Source of the DNA: CAKQOE01 sp051892195
Lineage (GTDB): Bacteria; Bacillota; Clostridia; Peptostreptococcales; Anaerovoracaceae
DNA length: 30,001 bases
Direction: 5' to 3'
Assembly (NCBI GenBank): GCA_051892195.1
Contig: JBJFFZ010000139.1
Location: forward strand, 1-30,001
Made by a program: the position numbers and the translations under genes. This document shows positions 7,250-14,303 of this stretch, piece by piece. The notes beneath the pieces were generated by a model. That model saw only the letters and a program-made list of their open reading frames with translations. It made no database searches and was not told where the DNA came from. The number at the start of each line of letters is the position of its first letter. Within the stretch, counting starts at the first letter, position 1.

Positions 7250-7288
7250 ATGAAAGCACGTAAGATAGCTGAGAGTCTGCAACTATGA
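7250..7288 (+). CDS. 12-codon leader ORF overlapping the CLC start
   Basis: A short ORF encodes MKARKIAESLQL and ends with TGA in an ATGA overlap with the CLC start codon at 7285. GGAGG lies 13 bases upstream of its ATG, which is long spacing, and in a hairpin. The CLC gene has only a weak GAGAG before its own ATG, so translation could depend on ribosomes finishing this leader. No homology is claimed; the support is purely its position and overlap. Confidence 0.35.
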   Translation: MKARKIAESLQL

Positions 7289-8586
7289 AAAAACTTGACC
7301 GCAACAGTAAAAATATTTTTGAAAAGGGCCTGTTCCGCACAGCCATCCGCCTTCGCCACGCATTTCGCCATCTGCATTTTTTTATAAAATGGATCGTTTT
7401 TGCCATGATCACCGGTGTGATCTGCGGGCTGGCCGGCACGGCCTTTCATTATGCCCTTTCCATCGCTTCGGACTGCTTCAGCGAAGCAGGTTTTCTTCTG
7501 TTCCTGCTTCCTGCTGCGGGAATCATCATTGTATTTTCCTACCATTACCTGCAGATTTACAAGGATGAGGGAACAAACTCCATTCTCCGGGCAGCCCGGG
7601 CAGAAGATACGTCTGCTTTTCGCGTAGGCCCGCTGATCTTTCTTGCAACGTTTCTCACCCACCTCTGCGGCGGCTCCGCCGGCCGGGAAGGTGCGGCCCT
7701 GCAGATCGGCGGCAGCATCGGTTCCTTTTTCAGCCGCCGGCTGAAGCTCAGCAGCTACGATCACCAGCTGATGGTCATGTGCGGAATGAGCGCCGCCTTC
7801 AGTGCCCTCTTCGCAACGCCCCTTGCTGCAGCCTTTCTCTCCATTGAGATCGCAGGGGTTGGTACTGTGTTTTATGCCGGGCTTGTGCCGGCGGTGCTGG
7901 CCTCCTTTATTGCCATGCTGGTTTCCCGCAATCTCGGGGTTCAGCCCCTGGTGTTTCTCACGGCCCCTGCCCAGACAGCAGATCCGTTTCTTCTCCTGAA
8001 GATTCTGGTCTTTGCTTCGCTGATCGGACTGCTCAGCATCATATTCTGCTCTGTCATGCATAACACCCGCGCCTTTTTTCAGAAGGCATTTCCAAATCCC
8101 TACATCCGGGTGGTGGCAGGAGGGCTTGTGGTGGTAATCCTCACCCTTCTTCTTGGAACGGATGCCTACAACGGCGCAGGTATGGGCATGATCTCCAAAG
8201 CTCTTTCCGGAAATGCGCCGCAGGAAGCCTTCATTCTGAAGCTTGTTTTTACGGCGGTTACTCTCGGATGCGGATTTAAGGGCGGCGAGATCGTTCCGGC
8301 ATTTTTCGTAGGGGCTGCCTTCGGGTGCACCGCAGGCGCGGTGCTGGGCATCGATCCGGTCTTTGCTGCAGAGCTTGGGCTCATCGGATTATTCTGCGGG
8401 GTTGTCAACTGCCCTGTGACTTCCATTTTCCTGAGCGTGGAGCTCTTCGGAAGCAGCAATTTCCTGATGTTCGGCATGACTGCTGCGGTTTCCTACCTTC
8501 TCAGCGGCTATTACAGTCTTTACAGCGGACAGAAATTCATGAACTCCAAGCTGATGCCTGTGGTTTTTGAACGATCTGCAAAATAA
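7285..8586 (+). CDS. CLC-family anion channel/antiporter
   Basis: This membrane protein of the CLC family moves chloride or fluoride across the membrane. The 433-residue product has the size of a bacterial CLC core without CBS domains, with about ten or more hydrophobic segments from residue 30 on. The anion-path motifs are GTNSIL near residue 96, SAGREGAALQIGG near 132-144 (with the gating Glu), and KGGEIVPAFFVGAAFG near 332-347. The last differs from the GxFxP of classical chloride/proton antiporters and recalls the branch that includes fluoride exporters, so fluoride is possible, but I cannot fix the ion. The start ATG at 7285 overlaps the leader ORF. The LRR gene follows 70 bp later. Confidence 0.88.
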   Translation: MKKLDRNSKNIFEKGLFRTAIRLRHAFRHLHFFIKWIVFAMITGVICGLAGTAFHYALSIASDCFSEAGFLLFLLPAAGIIIVFSYHYLQIYKDEGTNSILRAARAEDTSAFRVGPLIFLATFLTHLCGGSAGREGAALQIGGSIGSFFSRRLKLSSYDHQLMVMCGMSAAFSALFATPLAAAFLSIEIAGVGTVFYAGLVPAVLASFIAMLVSRNLGVQPLVFLTAPAQTADPFLLLKILVFASLIGLLSIIFCSVMHNTRAFFQKAFPNPYIRVVAGGLVVVILTLLLGTDAYNGAGMGMISKALSGNAPQEAFILKLVFTAVTLGCGFKGGEIVPAFFVGAAFGCTAGAVLGIDPVFAAELGLIGLFCGVVNCPVTSIFLSVELFGSSNFLMFGMTAAVSYLLSGYYSLYSGQKFMNSKLMPVVFERSAK

Positions 8587-8656
8587 CAGCTGAAACAGAA
8601 ATTACAACGGATACAATTGAACTACTCTCCTTCCGGGGAGAAAAAGGAGTGATTCT

Positions 8657-9502
8657 ATGGGAAAGATAAAATACGAAGATGATCTGAAGGGCTATGGCAT
8701 TGCTGCAGACGACCGGGGCGCCACCATCGTTTCCTTTTCCGACCGGGAAGCCACCGAAATTCATATTCCTGCCATGTACAACGGCGTGCCCGTGAGGAAA
8801 ATCGGGTTTGGAGCATTTAAGAGCCATCCGAATCTTCAGTGCGTTTACCTTCCGGACAGCGTCAGGACCATCGACAGCTCTGCGTTTCGTTCCTGCCCCA
8901 ACCTGGAAAAGGCAGTTCTTTCAAAGGAACTGGAAACACTTTCCAACTACGCCTTTGCGGGCTGCCGCAGGCTGAAAAGTGTCACCCTGCCCAACACCCT
9001 GCGGGCTATTACCAACAAAATCTTTGACAAATGCTATGAGCTGACGGAGCTGATCGTCTGGGACATGAACAAAAATGACGGAAGCTCCAAGCGCTTCGTG
9101 GTGGCCAGTAAAAATGAAAGCAGAAGGTTCGGGTTTCTCCAGTCCTCCATACTGTATTTTGACAATTACAGTATGGTAAAATTTGATGAGGGATACTCCG
9201 TGATTCAGGAATTTGAGGATCTCTTCAATATTGCCGAATACCGCCTGTACGAACCGGAGCAGCTCAGCGAATATATGAGAAATCTTTACGAGAACAATAT
9301 CCGCATGTTTATTCCAAAGCTGATCCGTGAGGACCAGACCGCCCGCCTTGCATCCGCAGGCACCCTGGGACTGATTACCGAAGACAAGATCGACCAGTAT
9401 ATTGAAGAGGCCAGTGTCATTCAGGGAGGCTGTCTTGCATATCTTCTTGATTATAAAGAGAAACACTTCCAGAAAAAGCACACATTGGATTTCGAGCTGT
9501 AA
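8657..9502 (+). CDS. Cytoplasmic BspA-type leucine-rich-repeat protein
   Basis: The 281-residue product has about five LRR_5/BspA-type repeats between residues 25 and 135, visible as IHIPAMYNGVPVRKIGFGAF, VYLPDSVRTIDSSAF, AVLSKELETLSNYAF and VTLPNTLRAITNKIF. Members of this family in gut bacteria are usually secreted adhesins. This one has no signal peptide, membrane anchor or sorting motif, so it should be cytoplasmic. The C-terminal half is mixed alpha-helical and charged; its last 70 residues (from IRMFIPKLIREDQTARL) look like a small helical repeat module, but I do not recognise it. AAGGAG precedes the ATG by 7 bases. It may be cotranscribed with the CLC gene. Function unknown. Confidence 0.8.
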   Translation: MGKIKYEDDLKGYGIAADDRGATIVSFSDREATEIHIPAMYNGVPVRKIGFGAFKSHPNLQCVYLPDSVRTIDSSAFRSCPNLEKAVLSKELETLSNYAFAGCRRLKSVTLPNTLRAITNKIFDKCYELTELIVWDMNKNDGSSKRFVVASKNESRRFGFLQSSILYFDNYSMVKFDEGYSVIQEFEDLFNIAEYRLYEPEQLSEYMRNLYENNIRMFIPKLIREDQTARLASAGTLGLITEDKIDQYIEEASVIQGGCLAYLLDYKEKHFQKKHTLDFEL

Positions 9503-9551
9503 TAATCGGATTTCCTGCTGCATATAATAAAAGCATAAGAGTAAATAATCT

Positions 9552-9581
9552 GAACTGTCACTTTTCTGACAGTTCTTTTTT
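9552..9581 (+). terminator. Rho-independent terminator after the LRR gene
   Basis: A perfect 9-bp stem (GAACTGTCA with TGACAGTTC) with a 6-base loop is followed directly by TTTTTT. It ends transcription of the CLC-LRR unit. A lone TATAAT at 9523-9528 lies upstream without a good -35 box; if it were used for asnB, this hairpin would act as an attenuator. Confidence 0.88.
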
Positions 9582-9624
9582 CATCTGTCTGAGAATCACA
9601 GAAATCACAGAAAGGACCGATATT

Positions 9625-11532
9625 ATGTGCGGAATTGCAGGAGCAATCGATTTTAAAGGGCGGGTCAGGATTGAAGAATGCCTCAGCGGTATGCTGAACA
9701 CTTTGCGGCGAAGAGGTCCGGATGCCCTGGGCATCCACATCTGCGGCGATGGAATCCTCTTTCACAGCCGCCTGGCTGTCATTGACCCGGTCAACGGCAG
9801 TCAGCCCATGAAGCTCACGAGAAACGGAGAAGTCTACACCATCGTTTACAACGGAGAACTGTATAATGCCCGGGAGCTCCGGCAGGAGCTGGCAAATGAC
9901 GGAGAAACCTTTCTGGGCCACAGCGACACAGAGGTGCTTCTGAAAGCATATGCTCACTGGGGAAGCGGCTGCCTGGAGAAGCTCAACGGCATCTTTGCCT
10001 TTGCTGTTTTGCACCAGAACGAACGAAAGCTGTTTCTGGCACGGGACCGGATGGGCGTAAAGCCTCTCTTTTTTTCTCAGAAGGGAAGCACCCTTGTCTT
10101 CGGTTCCGAAATCAAATCCCTTCTCAAATACCCCGGAATCGAACCGGTGATTGATGCCGGAGGCATCGGAGAGCTTCTGCTTCTGGGACCGGGAAGAACG
10201 CCGGGCTTCGGGGTGTTTCGGGATATTCGGGAGCTTCGCCCGGGAGAATACGGATTCTTTCAGGAAAACGGACTGGAAATACACAGGTACTGGCAGCTTC
10301 AGGACCGGATTCACACGGATTCTGCGGAAAAAACGGTGGAAACGGTGCGCTATCTCGTGACAGATGCCATTGAACGGCAGCTGGTCAGCGATGTTCCTCT
10401 GGGAACCTTTCTGTCCGGAGGGCTGGACTCCAGCCTGATCTCTTCCGTGGCGGCAGCTCATGAAAAGGAGCAGGGCCGGCAGCTGAAAACTTTTTCTGTC
10501 ACCTACCTTGACAATCGGGAATATTTCCACAGCACCCGCTTTCAGCCCACCACGGACGATGATTATATAGGAAAAATGGTGGAATACCTGGATTCCGAAC
10601 ATCATTCCTTTGTCATCGGAAACGAGGAGCTGGCCCAGGCCCTTTACGCATCGGTGGAGGCCAGAGATCTTCCGGGAATGAGCGATGTGGATTCCTCCCT
10701 GCTTCTGTTCTGCCAGGAGATCCGCAGCCATGTGACCGTGGCCCTGTCCGGTGAATGCGCTGACGAGCTGTTCGGAGGCTACCCGTGGTACCGGGACCCT
10801 CGGGTGCTCAATGCTCCCGGCTTTCCATGGGCCCGCTCCACCGCCATGCGCAGCGGCTTTCTTTCTCCGGATCTGGCAGAAAAAATCCCGGAAATCAGGG
10901 AGCATCTTCACAGCAGCCCGGGCTCTGCCCGCAGGCAGGCCCTGCAGCATGCGCAGGAGCTCTGGGCAGAAGACTTCGTGGACCGTGCCTGCAGGCGCAC
11001 TCTGTCCCAGGTGGATGTGCTGGAATGCCGCAGTCCCCGGGAACGCAGGCTCAGAGAGATGATCCGGCTCAATACGGACTGGTTTATGCAGACCCTTCTG
11101 GACAGAAAAGACCGGATGTCCATGTATCACGGCCTTGAGGTCCGCGTACCGTTTTGTGACCACCGCCTGGCGGAGTACCTGTACAGTGTTCCGTGGGAAA
11201 TGAAGGAGATGGGCGGAATGGAAAAAGGCCTGCTGCGCCAGGCTGCAGAAGGTCTTCTGCCGGACGAAATCCGTCTCAGAAAAAAGAGTCCTTATCCAAA
11301 GACTCATAATCCGGGTTACGGTAAACTGTTGAGGTCTATGATATCTGACCTTTTAGAGGACACGGATGCTCCGATTTTCTCTCTGATCAGCCGGGAAGCT
11401 TTAGAAAAGCTCCGGGATAATGAGTTCACTGAGCCATGGTACGGTCAGCTTATGACCGGCCCTCAGACCATGGCCTATATGGTCCAGCTCAACCACTGGC
11501 TAAAGCACTATCGCGTCCGGATCTCCGTATAG
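9625..11532 (+). CDS. asnB: Asparagine synthase (glutamine-hydrolysing)
   Basis: This enzyme makes asparagine from aspartate, ATP and glutamine. The 635-residue product has the Bacillus AsnB length. The N-terminal class II glutaminase domain starts MCGIAGAIDF, with Cys2 as the nucleophile after Met removal, followed by RRRGPDALGIH, YNGELYN and HSDTEVLL. The synthetase domain carries the pyrophosphate loop LSGGLDSSLI near residue 265, then ALSGECADELFGGYPWY and DRKDRMSMYHGLEVRVPFCDHRL. AAAGGA lies about 10 bases before the ATG. It stands alone between two hairpins. No T-box or other leader RNA fits in the 92 bases before it. The alternative, an antibiotic or exopolysaccharide amidotransferase of the same fold, is unlikely given length and context. 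Confidence 0.93.
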   Translation: MCGIAGAIDFKGRVRIEECLSGMLNTLRRRGPDALGIHICGDGILFHSRLAVIDPVNGSQPMKLTRNGEVYTIVYNGELYNARELRQELANDGETFLGHSDTEVLLKAYAHWGSGCLEKLNGIFAFAVLHQNERKLFLARDRMGVKPLFFSQKGSTLVFGSEIKSLLKYPGIEPVIDAGGIGELLLLGPGRTPGFGVFRDIRELRPGEYGFFQENGLEIHRYWQLQDRIHTDSAEKTVETVRYLVTDAIERQLVSDVPLGTFLSGGLDSSLISSVAAAHEKEQGRQLKTFSVTYLDNREYFHSTRFQPTTDDDYIGKMVEYLDSEHHSFVIGNEELAQALYASVEARDLPGMSDVDSSLLLFCQEIRSHVTVALSGECADELFGGYPWYRDPRVLNAPGFPWARSTAMRSGFLSPDLAEKIPEIREHLHSSPGSARRQALQHAQELWAEDFVDRACRRTLSQVDVLECRSPRERRLREMIRLNTDWFMQTLLDRKDRMSMYHGLEVRVPFCDHRLAEYLYSVPWEMKEMGGMEKGLLRQAAEGLLPDEIRLRKKSPYPKTHNPGYGKLLRSMISDLLEDTDAPIFSLISREALEKLRDNEFTEPWYGQLMTGPQTMAYMVQLNHWLKHYRVRISV

Positions 11533-11582
11533 GAGCCGGGTTTTATGAATCCTTCCCATCTTTATTTTTTCCATACTTAAGA

Positions 11583-11614
11583 AGGCAGCGTCCGTATCAT
11601 TACGGACGCTGCCT
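11583..11614. terminator. Bidirectional hairpin between asnB and the transglutaminase gene
   Basis: A perfect 14-bp stem (11583-11596 with 11601-11614) has a 4-base loop and lies between two convergent genes. Neither side has a long T tract, so it may act as a bidirectional terminator of moderate strength. Confidence 0.75.
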
Positions 11615-11627
11615 GTAAACGGAAATC

Positions 11628-12698
11628 TCATTCGGATTCCATGTTTATATTTTCTCCTTCGCAGATTTCATTTTCGCTGCTGTCATTCTCCGCTTCATTT
11701 GCTTCCTCCAGCAGAATCTCTTCCCTGCCTGCTCCCTTTTCAAACCGTACCCGGATGACTGCCTGAGGCCAGTTTACATAGCAGACGGCATGCTTTTCCT
11801 TTTTTTCTGCCTCTTCCGAAAAAACGCCGGTGAGCTCCTGAAATACTTCCTTTGTCAGGTATCCCCCGCGCCAGTGGAAAATCAGTTCCCGTCCTTTTTT
11901 CACCGCCTGGGCGGTGCGCTTTCGAACCTCTTCCACCGTGGTCCACGAGAGCTTTTTTTCGCGATAGTAAAAATGGTCATTGTCCGTGCATTGGGGGATT
12001 TTCCATACCACAGGCTCATGATCCCGAAACAGCTGGCGGTCTCCGAGATTTGTATAATCGTACCGCTTTACTCCTTCTTTTGAAAGGGTATTGTCAAAGG
12101 TTACATCCATATGATAATACCTGCCTTCGATCTTAAGAACATTCCACGCGTGACGGTAGCGGATTCCCTTTTCCGGGTTGTTTTGCGAGATGGCGATTAT
12201 GCACCAGATTCCCAGTTGGCTGCACAGAACCTTTACGGCCTTTGCAATGCCCTCACAGACGGCAACTCCGTTGCCAAGAGCCCCGATGATCTCGTGGGAA
12301 TACTCTTTTTTCAGCTTGTCGTACCGGACGTTTTCCAGAATAAAATCGTGTATGTACAGCTGTTTTTCCTTCTCGGTGAGATCCTTTGCTTTTTCTGCGA
12401 TGCGCCGGATTCTGGACTGCATGGCAGTCTGGTGCTCCCGGATCTTTTCCTTTGAAAAGAGATACACCGGGTGCATCTCAACGCTTTCGGCATCCTCATA
12501 ATACCTGTAGGTATAAGTGGCGGAATAGAATATTTCGGGATCGTCCAGCCGGACGAAAAAATAGATATCCCGCAGTTCTTCCGGGGAAAGCCGGATCACC
12601 GGGAAGGATTCCTTCCGCTGCAGAAGTCCCTCCCGGATTGCATAATACGCTTTCTGCTGTTCTTTGTTCAGCTGATTGTAATAATATCGTTCTGTCAT
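11628..12698 (-). CDS. Transglutaminase-fold protein, cytoplasmic
   Basis: The 356-residue product has a transglutaminase-like (papain-type) core in its middle. The expected triad is present in order: Cys148 in GNGVAVCEGIAKA, His183 in YRHAWNVLKI and Asp198 in YYHMDVTFD. An N-terminal helical region of about 110 residues and an acidic C-terminal tail rich in Glu and Asn flank it. There is no signal peptide or membrane segment, whereas many bacterial relatives are secreted peptidases or cell-wall proteins. It is convergent with asnB and lies downstream of gltD, 120 bp away. The ribosome binding site is weak (GGAG about 13 bases upstream). The biochemical activity, protease, amidase or structural, is not predictable. 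Confidence 0.8.
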   Translation of the reverse strand: MTERYYYNQLNKEQQKAYYAIREGLLQRKESFPVIRLSPEELRDIYFFVRLDDPEIFYSATYTYRYYEDAESVEMHPVYLFSKEKIREHQTAMQSRIRRIAEKAKDLTEKEKQLYIHDFILENVRYDKLKKEYSHEIIGALGNGVAVCEGIAKAVKVLCSQLGIWCIIAISQNNPEKGIRYRHAWNVLKIEGRYYHMDVTFDNTLSKEGVKRYDYTNLGDRQLFRDHEPVVWKIPQCTDNDHFYYREKKLSWTTVEEVRKRTAQAVKKGRELIFHWRGGYLTKEVFQELTGVFSEEAEKKEKHAVCYVNWPQAVIRVRFEKGAGREEILLEEANEAENDSSENEICEGENINMESE

Positions 12699-12721
12699 GG
12701 CAGATCATACTCCATATAACG

Positions 12722-12768
12722 CAGCCGGAGCACCTGTGACTCCAATACACCGGTGCTCCCTGTGGCTG
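12722..12768 (-). terminator. Hairpin after gltBD
   Basis: An 8-bp stem (GGAGCACC 12727-12734 with GGTGCTCC 12752-12759) is lengthened by CAGCC/GGCTG beyond a 4-base bulge. It lies about 50 bases past the gltD stop and in front of the transglutaminase gene. It lacks a clear T tract, so it may be a terminator for gltBD or a leader hairpin of the next gene. Confidence 0.4.
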
Positions 12769-12790
12769 TACTGTCTTCAGTTTTTATACC

Positions 12791-12799
12791 ATTATAGCA
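12791..12799 (-). promoter_or_regulatory. Extended -10 promoter candidate for the transglutaminase gene
   Basis: On the minus strand TGC is followed by a perfect TATAAT, an extended -10 element without a recognisable -35 box. A start near 12785 would give an 87-base leader containing the hairpin at 12722-12768. Confidence 0.35.
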
Positions 12800-12818
12800 G
12801 AAATGATCTGAATTTCCT

Positions 12819-14303
12819 CTAAAGATTTGTGTAGCCGTTCAGATACGCGTCAATTTCTCTGGCAGCCTCTCTCCCTTCCCGGATGGCCCATACCACCAGG
12901 GACTGTCCCCGGTGCATATCGCCCGCAGTAAAGACCTTTTCCCGGTCCGTACTGTAAGAGCCTGCCTCGGTTTTTACATTGGTTCTCTGATCGAGACTTA
13001 CCCCGAAGGCCTTTGCAACGGAGCTTTCTGCCCCGGTAAATCCCGCAGCGATCAGGCAAAGCTGGGCATCACACACCCGTTCGGTTCCCTTTACCGGCCG
13101 CAGACTGCTCTTTCCGGTCTTGGGATCCTTAACGCTTTCCACCCGGACAATCTCTACGCCGGTAAGATTTCCCTGATCATCCTTTTCAAAGCGGCTTACC
13201 GTATAGCCGTACATCCGGGGATCCTTGCCGTAGACCGCAATGGCTTCCTCCTGACCGTAATCGGTTTTGAAAACATTTGGATATTCAGGCCATGGATTTG
13301 AGGCGGTCCGCTGTGCAGGAGGCTTTCCGTGGCGCTGCATCTGTATCACGCTTTTTGCTCCGTGGCGAATGGCGATGCCCAGGCAGTCGTTGGCTGTATC
13401 CCCGCTTCCCACAATTACCACGTTCTTATCCCTGGCGGAAATAAAGGTGCCTTCCGCCATATCGTGATCAAGAAAGGCTTTGGTGGTCGATGTAAGGAAA
13501 TCCACAGCAAAGTGAATGCCCCTGGCATCACGGCCCTCCGCCTTTATATCTCTCGGCTCAGAGGCGCCGCAGCACAGAACCACCGCATCATAGGCCGCAA
13601 GAAGATCCTCCGCCTTCTTTTTGGTATTGATATTCTGATTGGTGAGAAATGTGATTCCCTCCTGCTCCATGATGCGGATTCTTCTTGTAATGACATCCTT
13701 GCTGAGCTTCATATTTGGAATGCCGTACATGAGAAGACCGCCCAGGCGGTCGCTGCGCTCGTAAACAGTTACTACATGGCCTCTCATATTCAGCTGATCT
13801 GCCACCGTCAGACCTGCAGGACCGGATCCGATGACAGCCACGGTCTTTCCTGTCCTTGGAATATCCCGCTGAGGCTTCACATAGCCCCGGTCATAGGCCG
13901 TTTCTACGATGGCAAACTCGTTTTCATGGGTGGAAACCGGCTGCCCGTCCAGTCCGCAGGTGCAGGCCATCTCGCAGAGGGCCGGGCACACGCGGCTGGT
14001 AAATTCAGGAAAATTATTCGTCTTTCTCAGCCTGCGGTAGGCTGCTTCAAATTTTCCGTTATATACAAGATCATTCCATTCCGGAACATGATTGTTCAGG
14101 GGACATCCGGTGGTTTTTCCTTCGATGGTCATACCGGACTGACAGTACGGTACCCCGCAGTCCATGCAGCGGGCCGCCTGCTCCGACTGCTCCTCGTTGG
14201 AAAGGTACAGATGAAATTCGTTGTAATGCCGGATACGCTCCAGCGGCTCCTCCGCCTGGGAAGTTTTTCTTTCATATTCAAGGAATCCAAGATTCTTACC
14301 CAT
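12819..14303 (-). CDS. gltD: Glutamate synthase small subunit
   Basis: This NADPH-oxidising subunit of glutamate synthase passes electrons through iron-sulfur clusters to the large subunit. In the 494-residue product the N-terminal Fe-S domain has Cys46, 49, 54 and 67 (CMDCGVPYC, then GCPLNNHVPEW) and Cys106, 110, 114 and 116 (CPALCEMACTC). The FAD-binding GSGPAG is at 159-164, and the second nucleotide site is VIVGSGDTANDC. The C-terminal FAD segment contains FTAGDMHRGQSLVVWAIREG. The ATG shares one base with the gltB stop codon (TAATG), with GGGGGTG upstream, so the two subunits are translationally coupled. Confidence 0.96.
   Translation of the reverse strand: MGKNLGFLEYERKTSQAEEPLERIRHYNEFHLYLSNEEQSEQAARCMDCGVPYCQSGMTIEGKTTGCPLNNHVPEWNDLVYNGKFEAAYRRLRKTNNFPEFTSRVCPALCEMACTCGLDGQPVSTHENEFAIVETAYDRGYVKPQRDIPRTGKTVAVIGSGPAGLTVADQLNMRGHVVTVYERSDRLGGLLMYGIPNMKLSKDVITRRIRIMEQEGITFLTNQNINTKKKAEDLLAAYDAVVLCCGASEPRDIKAEGRDARGIHFAVDFLTSTTKAFLDHDMAEGTFISARDKNVVIVGSGDTANDCLGIAIRHGAKSVIQMQRHGKPPAQRTASNPWPEYPNVFKTDYGQEEAIAVYGKDPRMYGYTVSRFEKDDQGNLTGVEIVRVESVKDPKTGKSSLRPVKGTERVCDAQLCLIAAGFTGAESSVAKAFGVSLDQRTNVKTEAGSYSTDREKVFTAGDMHRGQSLVVWAIREGREAAREIDAYLNGYTNL

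Larger units (their letters stand above)
6955..7284. other. Divergent regulatory region between mod operon and CLC gene
   Basis: These 330 AT-rich bases carry no protein gene longer than the 12-codon leader ORF at 7250. They hold the mod promoter with its dyad (7032-7092, reading left) and the CLC promoter, hairpin and leader ORF (7191-7288, reading right). The central 7093-7190 segment is AT-rich and has no element that I can name. Confidence 0.8.

Noticed and set aside
7225..7284. Fluoride riboswitch before the CLC gene
   Set aside because: The size, position and rough order of stems fit, but the invariant GAUG core inside the first hairpin and the conserved linker are not present, so I do not call it; a covariance-model search would settle it.
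9451..11307. 618-residue open frame on the minus strand opposite asnB
   Set aside because: It lies wholly antisense to a clearly recognised asparagine synthase, has no ribosome site, and its translation has no recognisable domain. It is a shadow of codon bias in asnB.
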